Origin: Planctomycetaceae bacterium
Lineage (GTDB): Bacteria; Planctomycetota; Planctomycetia; Planctomycetales; Planctomycetaceae
Direction: 5' to 3'
Assembly (NCBI GenBank): GCA_021732785.1
Contig: JAKFUG010000025.1
Span: 1 to 64,000 of the forward strand
DNA: 64,000 bases
Made by a program: the position numbers and the translations under genes. Under the pieces are notes generated by a model, which searched no databases, had not been told where the DNA came from, and saw only the letters and a program-made list of their open reading frames with translations. This document shows, in pieces, positions 1-6,940 of this stretch. Every line of letters begins with the position of its first letter. Positions within the stretch are counted from its first letter, which is position 1.

Positions 1-286
1 ACGCAAGCCGCGAATCACCACGTGTTGGTCGTGCTCGTCCAGCAAAGAAGCATTCCGCGCGGCCAGACCATCGGTCCACCCCGGTTCGCATTCAGACGGG
101 AATTCGTGTCATCGTAATGAATTGGCGCGAAGGGGCGACAAGGTGTCGCGGAATTTCGCAGAGCCGCAGAATTTCATCGGATTGACAGGAAATCGATGAT
201 TGTTGATGCCGCCTGAGGATGACGAACACCGGCTGCGGCGGAGACGGCTATTTCAGTCGCGATTTTTGTAGAGGAGTTTGTCCCTC
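1..286. other. Left-edge stretch without a confident gene
   Basis: No gene can be called here. The minus strand is open from about 108 down to the window edge (36 codons). Its composition is protein-like (for example LLDEHDQHVVIRGL), but it has no in-frame ATG and follows a TGA, so it could be the start of a gene using an alternative start, a fragment, or chance. The plus strand is also open from 1 to a TAA at 115-117. Positions 120-286 show nothing recognisable. Confidence 0.3.
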
Positions 287-661
287 TCATTTCTTTTCCG
301 GCCATGCGGCACCATTCTTTAACCACTCGGCAATCGCGTTGATCTCGTCCTCCGCCAGTTTGCGATCGGGCGGCATCTGGATGTTTCCATAACGCACGGC
401 ATCGAGCAGTAGGCTTTCTTCAGGCTTCTCGGTATTGAATGCCGGGCCGGAATCACCCCCCGCGAGAAAGCCGTCTTTCGTATCGAGACGCAGTCCCGAC
501 TTCTGCTTGTCGGGACCATGACACCTGTGGCACTTCTCGACAAACAGCGGACGGATCTTCTTCTCGAAGAATTCGAGCTGCGCTTTGGTCGGCTCCGCAG
601 CCGTACTTGCAGCGCTTCCCACGCCGATGACGATCAGTGTCAGCAACGCTCGGTTCCTCAT
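287..661 (-). CDS. Small exported c-type cytochrome (planctomycete cytochrome c domain)
   Basis: A 124-residue protein that should bind one haem c outside the cytoplasmic membrane. The N-terminus (MRNRALLTLIVIGVGSAAS) is a Sec signal peptide. The mature part has the haem motif CHRCH (C-x-x-C-H) near residue 44 and a downstream Met in the IQMPPD segment that could be the second axial ligand. The motif order (IRPLFVEKCHRCHG, then SGLRLDT, then GGDSGPA, then MPPD) is the one found at the N-terminus of large planctomycete DUF1549/DUF1553 proteins such as the one at 26865-29309, but here it stands alone. The ATG at 661 is preferred to the in-frame ATG at 688 because it places the signal peptide at the N-terminus. 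No partner gene is adjacent, so the electron donor and acceptor are unknown. Confidence 0.85.
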   Translation of the reverse strand: MRNRALLTLIVIGVGSAASTAAEPTKAQLEFFEKKIRPLFVEKCHRCHGPDKQKSGLRLDTKDGFLAGGDSGPAFNTEKPEESLLLDAVRYGNIQMPPDRKLAEDEINAIAEWLKNGAAWPEKK

Positions 662-780
662 CGTGTGATCCCACAGGACAGATTTCATCGGTTCAAAGCC
701 GGTTGATTCTAACGCGGCGGCGAGTCCGTCCTCCAGACTCGCATGGGCTGATCACAATCGCGGGCCTTGAACCCGCTTTA

Positions 781-857
781 AGAGTCGGGGCAGGGGCCCC
801 GACCAATGGATGTGAAAATCAACGCAAATTATAGGTCGGGGCCCCTGCCCCGACTCT
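781..857. repeat. Dispersed palindromic repeat, family 1 (copy A)
   Basis: Two inverted arms, 781-804 and 834-857, begin with AGAGTCGGGGCAGGGG and end with CCCCTGCCCCGACTCT, separated by about 29 bases (ATGGATGTGAAAATCAAC in the middle). Each arm is itself a small hairpin (GTCGGGGC/GCCCCGAC). Related copies are at 13772, 20032 and 60421. The surrounding gap (662-999) has no other recognisable feature. Confidence 0.9.
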
Positions 858-999
858 TCTGAATGGAAATTGACCCGCCATCATGAACCCGCACGCCAAG
901 TGTCATGCCTGAAAGCTTTGCGGGTTGCACATTCGGAAAACGCATCGCAGGATGTTAGGGGTCGAGTGGATGGACTCCTTCTGAATGGGACGGGCGGCA

Positions 1000-1941
1000 A
1001 TGACGAAGGTTTGGACGCGCCGGATGTGGCTGAAAGCGGCGGCATTGACGGCTGCCAGCGGAATGGTGGCCTGGGGGCAAACCGCACGACCGGGCATTGT
1101 GGATACGCATACCCATTTCTATGACCCGACGCGCCCCGAAGGAGTTCCGTGGCCCTCGCCGGACGACAAATTCCTGTATCGCCCCGTGTTGCCCGCCGAA
1201 TATCGACAGATGACCAAGCCGCACGGCGTGGTGGGCACGGTCGTCGTCGAGGCGAGTCCAAGGCCGGGTGATAACCAGTGGGTGCTCGATCTCGCGGCGA
1301 AGGATCCGTTTGTGCTGGGACTGGTGGGCAACCTGGCCCCCGGTTCGAACGAATTCGCCGAACATTTCCCCAAGTTGATTGCGCAGCCGAAGTTTCTCGG
1401 GATCCGCGTGAATTCCGGACCCTTGGGGGGCGGACTCGACAAACCCGAATTTATGGCAGACATCAAGAAATTGATGGAAGCCGGTCGCGAACTGGATGTG
1501 AATGGTCGCCCCGATCTCTTGCCGCTGGTGGCCAAACTGGCAACCAAACTGCCCGACTTGCGGATCGTGATCAATCATCTTGCCAACGTCCGCATTGAAG
1601 GTCCGACGCTGGACGCCATGTGGGTACAGGACCTTAAAACTGCGGCCCGGCATCCGAATGTGTTTCTGAAGGTGAGTGCGTTAGTGGAAGGGGCTTCCCA
1701 GGGCAATCGTGAAGCGCCCACCGATCCGGCGTATTACAAACCCGTGCTCGATGCCGCGTTCGAAGCGTTCGGCAACAAACGGGTGATCTACGGCAGCAAC
1801 TGGCCGGTGAGCGCCCGCTTCGGCAGCTACGCTGTGGTCCAGCAGATTGTGCAAGCCTATGTCGATGAGCAAGGCCCCGAAATCGCCGATCGGTTTTTCT
1901 TCCACAATGCAAAGTCGGCCTACCGCTGGCCGGCGGTGTAA
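1000..1941 (+). CDS. Exported amidohydrolase-2 family TIM-barrel hydrolase
   Basis: A 313-residue metal-dependent hydrolase of the amidohydrolase-2 family, which includes L-fuconolactonases and related lactonases or decarboxylases. The N-terminus reads TRRMWLKAAALTAASG, a twin-arginine-like export signal. The barrel starts with VDTHTHFYDP, whose two His are the usual metal ligands. INHLANVR near residue 195 supplies a later His. The strand-8 motif reads IYGSNWPVS, where many members have Asp instead of Asn. The ATG at 1000 is chosen over the one at 985 because GGACGGG lies a suitable distance upstream. The substrate cannot be deduced. The gene is followed 44 bases later by the DUF2007 gene on the same strand, but a functional link is not evident. 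Confidence 0.8.
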   Translation: MTKVWTRRMWLKAAALTAASGMVAWGQTARPGIVDTHTHFYDPTRPEGVPWPSPDDKFLYRPVLPAEYRQMTKPHGVVGTVVVEASPRPGDNQWVLDLAAKDPFVLGLVGNLAPGSNEFAEHFPKLIAQPKFLGIRVNSGPLGGGLDKPEFMADIKKLMEAGRELDVNGRPDLLPLVAKLATKLPDLRIVINHLANVRIEGPTLDAMWVQDLKTAARHPNVFLKVSALVEGASQGNREAPTDPAYYKPVLDAAFEAFGNKRVIYGSNWPVSARFGSYAVVQQIVQAYVDEQGPEIADRFFFHNAKSAYRWPAV

Positions 1942-1985
1942 TTTCTCCGGCTCATGACTCTCAACTCTCCGCGCTGGACTGACCC

Positions 1986-2267
1986 ATGGCTGACGATGAT
2001 CTGACCGTCGTGTATCGTGCGGCCCATCCGCTGGAAGCCCACATGGTGGCGAACTTTCTGAAAGAAGCCGGCCTCCCCGCAACCGTGGATGGCGATTACC
2101 TTGCCGGAGCGCTCGGCGACATTCCCATGGGATGGACCACCGCGCCGCGGGTGCTGGTCTGTGAGAAGAACGCGATTGCCGCACGGACCATGATTGAAGC
2201 GGCTCAAGCCGAAGACGATGGGCCGCTGTTCGACGACATCGATCCGGAAGCGATGCAAGAAGAGTAA
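1986..2267 (+). CDS. DUF2007-type small cytoplasmic protein
   Basis: A 93-residue protein without signal peptide or membrane segment. The sequence VVYRAAHPLEAHMVANFLKE followed by LPATVDGD and then VLVCEKNAIAARTMIE is the layout of DUF2007 (putative signal-transducing proteins with a ferredoxin-like fold): an N-terminal strand, a helix that would read 'inherits position in a pair', and a C-terminal helix. The acidic tail ends DDIDPEAMQEE. The biochemical role of the family is not established. It may be co-transcribed with the amidohydrolase 44 bases upstream. The next downstream elements are two palindromic repeats, the first of which could end the transcript. Confidence 0.75.
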   Translation: MADDDLTVVYRAAHPLEAHMVANFLKEAGLPATVDGDYLAGALGDIPMGWTTAPRVLVCEKNAIAARTMIEAAQAEDDGPLFDDIDPEAMQEE

Positions 2268-2304
2268 TACCGATCCTCACAATGAACAGCGCGTTGTGTG
2301 GAAT

Positions 2305-2366
2305 CCGCTCATCACGCGGAGCGTGATGGCCACCATCGTAGCCATCACGCTCCGCGTGATGAGCGG
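2305..2366. repeat. Perfect 26-bp inverted repeat
   Basis: Arms 2305-2330 and 2341-2366 are perfectly complementary (CCGCTCATCACGCGGAGC... and its reverse complement) around a 10-base loop CACCATCGTA. The arm itself contains the sub-palindrome ATCACGC/GCGTGAT. It lies just after the DUF2007 stop codon and has no T-run on either side, so it resembles an intergenic palindrome more than a classical terminator. Confidence 0.9.
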
Positions 2367-2405
2367 CACGTTTCAAAACGCGCGGATAATTCCTGGAATG
2401 CGTAT

Positions 2406-2476
2406 AACGAGCCCGAAGCGCGAGCGCCGGGTTTCTTCTCGCGGAATGCACCCGGCGCTCGCGCTTCGGGCTCGTT
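2406..2476. repeat. Dispersed palindromic repeat, family 2 (copy 1)
   Basis: Arms 2406-2431 (AACGAGCCCGAAGCGCGAGC...) and 2451-2476 (its reverse complement) surround a 19-base loop. The same element is at 48619-48693 with a G/C pair flipped in both arms. This copy ends seven bases before the stop codon of the minus-strand RND exporter gene. Confidence 0.92.
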
Positions 2477-2482
2477 GCGTGT

Positions 2483-5446
2483 TTACGCGACCCGGGTCGA
2501 CTTGGGCATGGGCAGGATTCGGGGTTCGTCTTCGACGTGCATCGGTGTTGACGGAGCCGATAATTCACCCGACGGTTCTTCCGGCTGGCGATGACGTGAG
2601 ATCCAGGCGAGCAGCGCGGGCAAGGTCACCAACGACATGAATACGCAACTGACGACGCCGATCGACAACACCGCCCCGAGGCTGTACAGCCCGCGATGCG
2701 ACGACGTCATCATGCTGCCGAAGCCGCAGATGCTCGTGCAGGACGTCATGGTGATGGCGTTCACCATGCTCGCTGACGGACGGTAGACTTCATGCGGTTT
2801 GCCGTGGAAATCATGCAGCACATGAACGCCGTTGTCGACACCGATGCCGATGATCAGCGGGAGAATGATCAAGTTCGCAGGGTTGAGCGGAATCCCCAGC
2901 ACTGCCAGGCAGGCGAACGTCAGCAGGAGACCCAGAAATGGCGGCACAATCGCTGAGAGTGTGTCGAGCACGCCATCCCGATGCCACCATGCCGCCATCA
3001 AAAAGACCCCCGCGGCGTACAACAACACCATCGGCAAGACCGGGATTTCCACCTTCTGCATCGCCATCCCGCCGATGAGGGCTCCCACGGCAAGGGCTGG
3101 CGGAACGAACGACGCCATTACAAACTCTTTCGGGATGAAGTCGATCAACAACACCAGCAGAATGACGACCAGCGAGTAAATCGCACAGACTTCGTAACTC
3201 TCTTTGATTTGCAGTGCGGCTTCAAAGTTCTGCAGCGGCGTGCCCGTCACTTCGGGGTCAACCGAACGGACATCCTTCACGAACCGTTCAAGGGGTTCCA
3301 TGTCCCACACCTGGTCTTTTGGAAAGACTTGCAGCAACCATTGGCCTTGCGGGCTGACATAGCGGGCCAGCAATTCGGGAGGGAGATCGTTGGTGGTGAC
3401 CGGTTCGGGATCGGACGCCGCGGCGAGTGCCTGAAACTGCGCGAGCAGCGAATACGCCAGGCGGTATTGGAACTCGCCGAGAAGCACCATCTGCGACTGG
3501 ATGTCGAGTTCATCGAGTCGATTGAGGAAGTCGTCGAGTGACGCCGCAATCTTCGCCGCGGCGGGATTGTCCTGCGTTAACAGGAACGCATGGAAGCGGT
3601 CGAGCATCATCCCCACCTGGGCAGGAACGGCGGGTGCGGGAGCCGGAGGGGCCTCCGGCAGCTTCGCAAGATACGTGTGAAACGCCTGCACGAGCAGTTT
3701 CGTTTCTGTGGGAGGCGCCGCAGGCAAACGGGTCGCGAGTTCTTCGACGTGCCTGACCGTCGGCAGCTTCTCGAACTGGGCTTTCAACTCCCGGGCTTGC
3801 TCGGCGGAATCGGCCAACGAGATTGCATAGAGCAAAGAGTTCTTCGACGATTCAAACACACGCTTCTGCGTTTCGACCGATTCCAAACCCTCGGCTTGCA
3901 GGTGGAGCAGGTTGTGATCGTATTTGAGCCGCGGTGTCGGCAGGCCCCGCGACCAGTCGAACGAGCCCCACCCCATCGCCACAAACAACACCACCGAAGC
4001 GGCAAGCACATAGCCCGGATATTGGCTGGTGGCCGACCGCAGGAGCTTTCCCTGAAACGGCACCGGCATCGCCTGTTCGGTCCGACGACGGTCGGCGACC
4101 GCAATCAGCGCCGGCAGAAACGTGAATGTCGCCAACGTACACAGCAAGATCCCGCCGCCGGCAATCAAACCGAGTTCTGCCACACCGAGAAAGGATGTAA
4201 ATGAAGCACAGAAGAACGCCAGGGCCGTGGTAATGGCTCCGGTCATGATCCCCGGGCCGATGACCGTGGAGGTTTCCACCAGAGCATGGCGAACATCGCG
4301 GCCATGATGACGCAGATCGAGATAGCGCGACAGAATATGAATGGCGAAGTCGTTCCCGAGCCCGATCACAATCGAGGCAAAGGCGATCGACAGAATGTTG
4401 AGGTGTCCCACCACGAGGGTGGTGAATCCATACGACCACGCCATCCCGACGGCGAGCGTGGCCATGCCCATCATGGGATGCGAAAAGCCGCGCAGTCCGA
4501 TGAAGAACAGAATCATCACGCCGACGAACGACAGCAATTCCGCACGGATGCTGTCGGACTGCGAGCGTCGCATTTCATCGTTTTCGAGCACCGGGATGCC
4601 GGTCAGCGAAATGCGAGTTCCCGCGATCGTACTTTGCGTTTCGGCGACCACTTCGCGCAATCGGTCGACGGCTTTCGTGGCTCCGCTGAAACCGATGTTC
4701 TGCTGTGCGGGGGCGGCCATCACGAAACCCATCGTGCCGGTTTCGTTGAACAGGTAAACCGTTTGATTGGCCTGATCGCGCATCTGCGGATCAACGGAAA
4801 CGATCTCCGGCCACGGATTGATGAAGTCATTCCGATCGGCGGCGAATCGGTCGAGCGATTCGGCCAGCAGTTCGGCATGGTGCCACAACCCGTCCGCGTC
4901 GTGAGGCGATTTCAGATTCAGATCCTGCAACTGAAATTGCAGCATCGGGATGAGTTTATCGAGCCGGACCAGATCCCATTGCCCGCGTAACACGGGGCGG
5001 TAATCGTCCAACCGTTCCAGACCAACGGCGAGTAAATCGGGCGGGAGATATTGCAATCCCTTGATCCGCAGGTTGCCCGGCTCGATCTTGTAAAGCACGT
5101 TGGCAAACAGTTCCGGTTGCTGCTTGAGCTTCTCGCCGATGCGGTCGAGAGCCTGCTTGATCGTTTCCGGTCCGTCACCTTCCACCACCACCACCATGTC
5201 GGCGGATTCGCCGAAGCTTTTGGTGTAATGCAGCCAGCGTTGCTGGAACGGCGTACTCGGATCGATCAAATCCGATCGATCGGTTTTGAACTTCAGATTG
5301 GTGACGGTGTAGGCAATTGATCCCACGCACGAGAGCACGATTATGAACAACGTCACCCGTGGATGACGTGTGCAGACGTGTGTCAGCGACCTCAGCGCTT
5401 CAGACATCCACGATGGAGCATCGTCAGACGTTTTCTGACCGGACAT
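2483..5446 (-). CDS. RND/MMPL-superfamily exporter, HpnN-like
   Basis: A 987-residue inner-membrane protein of the RND superfamily (MMPL/'predicted exporter' branch), resembling hopanoid transporter HpnN and other lipid exporters. A first membrane helix (VTLFIIVLSCVGSIAYTV) is followed by a large periplasmic domain (KTDRSDLIDPSTPFQQRW and onward), then a block of five or six helices from about residue 290 with the RND motif GLGNDFAIHIL near residue 365. The second half repeats the layout: helix, periplasmic domain, then a helix block from about 740 with GIGVDNGVHVLHDF. Both charged motifs in the helix blocks are typical of proton-driven RND pumps. The start at 5446 (MSGQKTSDD) is preferred to 5479, which adds eleven residues not expected in the family. 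No membrane-fusion or outer-membrane partner is adjacent. The substrate is unknown; a lipid is a guess from the family. Confidence 0.85.
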   Translation of the reverse strand: MSGQKTSDDAPSWMSEALRSLTHVCTRHPRVTLFIIVLSCVGSIAYTVTNLKFKTDRSDLIDPSTPFQQRWLHYTKSFGESADMVVVVEGDGPETIKQALDRIGEKLKQQPELFANVLYKIEPGNLRIKGLQYLPPDLLAVGLERLDDYRPVLRGQWDLVRLDKLIPMLQFQLQDLNLKSPHDADGLWHHAELLAESLDRFAADRNDFINPWPEIVSVDPQMRDQANQTVYLFNETGTMGFVMAAPAQQNIGFSGATKAVDRLREVVAETQSTIAGTRISLTGIPVLENDEMRRSQSDSIRAELLSFVGVMILFFIGLRGFSHPMMGMATLAVGMAWSYGFTTLVVGHLNILSIAFASIVIGLGNDFAIHILSRYLDLRHHGRDVRHALVETSTVIGPGIMTGAITTALAFFCASFTSFLGVAELGLIAGGGILLCTLATFTFLPALIAVADRRRTEQAMPVPFQGKLLRSATSQYPGYVLAASVVLFVAMGWGSFDWSRGLPTPRLKYDHNLLHLQAEGLESVETQKRVFESSKNSLLYAISLADSAEQARELKAQFEKLPTVRHVEELATRLPAAPPTETKLLVQAFHTYLAKLPEAPPAPAPAVPAQVGMMLDRFHAFLLTQDNPAAAKIAASLDDFLNRLDELDIQSQMVLLGEFQYRLAYSLLAQFQALAAASDPEPVTTNDLPPELLARYVSPQGQWLLQVFPKDQVWDMEPLERFVKDVRSVDPEVTGTPLQNFEAALQIKESYEVCAIYSLVVILLVLLIDFIPKEFVMASFVPPALAVGALIGGMAMQKVEIPVLPMVLLYAAGVFLMAAWWHRDGVLDTLSAIVPPFLGLLLTFACLAVLGIPLNPANLIILPLIIGIGVDNGVHVLHDFHGKPHEVYRPSASMVNAITMTSCTSICGFGSMMTSSHRGLYSLGAVLSIGVVSCVFMSLVTLPALLAWISRHRQPEEPSGELSAPSTPMHVEDEPRILPMPKSTRVA

Positions 5447-5860
5447 GCAGCAACTCTCTGCCGAGGATGCGAATCTCAATGTTTGTCATGGACTCACGGT
5501 GAACTGCCGCGAGCGCAGTCGTGGTTGTAGGGCAGGAGGCCCCGTCCGGCCAGTGCAACCTCAGGGTTCGCAGCGTTCGTCATGACCGTCTGCGAAAAAA
5601 GCCGTCCGGAAACAGCAAGACTCGCCGAACTGACAACCCCGTGCCTCTCCTACGCGAAAATCGTACCGTATCTGCCCCGCCTGGCTCAATCATTCCCTGA
5701 ATTACAAATTCGACGGCAGACCACTCGCAGTGCGGCGCGATTCCGTCGGAAAAGACGCGGGCAACACCTCAACAGGAGCAACGTCAGTTCCTTTCCCATC
5801 GCGGCGGCATTCCCTAGAATCGATGGCTTGGCGGGTGACGAATCGGACAGAAGGAAGCGC
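5447..5860. other. Divergent intergenic region between the exporter and exonuclease genes
   Basis: About 410 bases separate the minus-strand exporter from the plus-strand exonuclease. The longer in-frame extension of the exonuclease (from 5582) is rich in Arg and Ser with no family resemblance, so I treat this stretch as non-coding and as the site of two divergent promoters. No clear operator or repeat is visible. Confidence 0.5.
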
Positions 5861-6826
5861 ATGACGCGGCGGTTTATCAGCGATCTCAAAGACAGCGACC
5901 TCGTGGAAGAAGTCTTCTTCGTGGCCGATCGGCAACTGCGGGCCAATCGCAACGCGGCACTCTATCTCTCCGTCGATCTGCGCGACCGCACGGGCATCCT
6001 GAACGGGCGGCTGTGGAATGTCACCGAGGAACTCTGTGAACCGATCCAGGCCGGCAGCTATGTCCGCGTGCGGGGCAAGGTGCAGGTTTATCAGGGTGCG
6101 CTGCAGATGATTCTGTCGCACATCAATCCCGTCTCGGCACTGGGACTGGAGGCTGCCGATTTCGAGCAAGGCCCCGCACAGAACGTCGTCGAACTTCTTG
6201 CCGAGTTAAAGCAGGTCGTTGGAACCGTGACGAATCCGTCGGTTGCGGCAATGCTGCAAGCGTTTCTTGCCGATCCCGCGATTATTGCCGGCCTCGGAGA
6301 GATCCCCGCGGGAGTAAAAGCGCATCATGCGTATCGGGGCGGATTGCTGGAACACATGGTTTCACTGCTGCGCGTTGCGCAGAAGATTTGCGAAGTCTAT
6401 GCCACGCTCAATCGCGACCTGATGATCGCGGGCGTGTTTCTGCACGACATCGGCAAACTGCGGGAACTGAGCACCGACGCCGGGTTCACCTACACCGATG
6501 AAGGTCAATTGCTCGGCCATCTCGTCATCGGCGTGGAAATGCTCACCGAGAAGATTCACGTCGTCGAACAACAAACAGGAACGCCATTCCCGCAGGAACT
6601 GAAGCTGCGGTTGAAGCACCTGATCCTCAGCCACCACGGCACGTACGAATTTGGCAGTCCGCGGTTGCCGATGACGCCGGAAGCGGTCGCGCTGCATCTC
6701 ATCGACAATCTCGACGCCAAGGTTCACGAGTTCACGCAAGCGATCAACTCTGATCCCAACGCCGGTGCCCATTGGACGCTGTTCCAGCCGCGGTTGGAAC
6801 GAAAACTGTTTAAGGGCGGAGAGTAG
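5861..6826 (+). CDS. YhaM-like 3'-to-5' exoribonuclease (OB fold plus HD domain)
   Basis: A 321-residue cytoplasmic nuclease, close to the 314 residues of Bacillus subtilis YhaM. Residues about 10-95 form the OB-fold nucleic-acid-binding domain (LYLSVDLRDRTGILNGRLWN). The C-terminal half is an HD phosphohydrolase domain: HHAYRGGLLEH near 155-165, the HD pair in FLHDIGK at 195-196, LSHHG near 245 and an Asp in HLIDNLDAK near 275. These are the metal ligands expected of an active HD enzyme. The ATG at 5861 has AAGGAAG just upstream. The preceding in-frame extension from 5582 looks non-coding. RNase R begins 114 bases downstream on the same strand, so two 3'-to-5' RNA-degrading enzymes are encoded side by side. 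Confidence 0.88.
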   Translation: MTRRFISDLKDSDLVEEVFFVADRQLRANRNAALYLSVDLRDRTGILNGRLWNVTEELCEPIQAGSYVRVRGKVQVYQGALQMILSHINPVSALGLEAADFEQGPAQNVVELLAELKQVVGTVTNPSVAAMLQAFLADPAIIAGLGEIPAGVKAHHAYRGGLLEHMVSLLRVAQKICEVYATLNRDLMIAGVFLHDIGKLRELSTDAGFTYTDEGQLLGHLVIGVEMLTEKIHVVEQQTGTPFPQELKLRLKHLILSHHGTYEFGSPRLPMTPEAVALHLIDNLDAKVHEFTQAINSDPNAGAHWTLFQPRLERKLFKGGE

Positions 6827-6829
6827 TTG

Positions 6830-6935
6830 GCGGGTGATAGGTGGTCGGTGATGGGCAGAAAATGCGAAAGACACCGCCATCACAACCCATCTTCATCTTC
6901 TTACCACCGACCACCCACCCCCTACCACCTGTGAC
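6830..6935. repeat. Imperfect inverted repeat of the GGTGGTCGGTG type
   Basis: GGTGATAGGTGGTCGGTGAT at about 6834-6853 is partly complementary to CTTACCACCGACCACCCACC at about 6900-6919. It fills the gap between the YhaM-like gene and rnr. Similar GTCAGTGGT/GGTGGTTAG elements occur at 23574 and 51879. Confidence 0.55.
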
Positions 6936-6940
6936 ACCTC

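Noticed and set aside
5582-5860. An N-terminal extension of the YhaM-like exonuclease
   Set aside because: The extra 93 residues show no similarity to the family, and a better Shine-Dalgarno (AAGGAAG) precedes the ATG at 5861.
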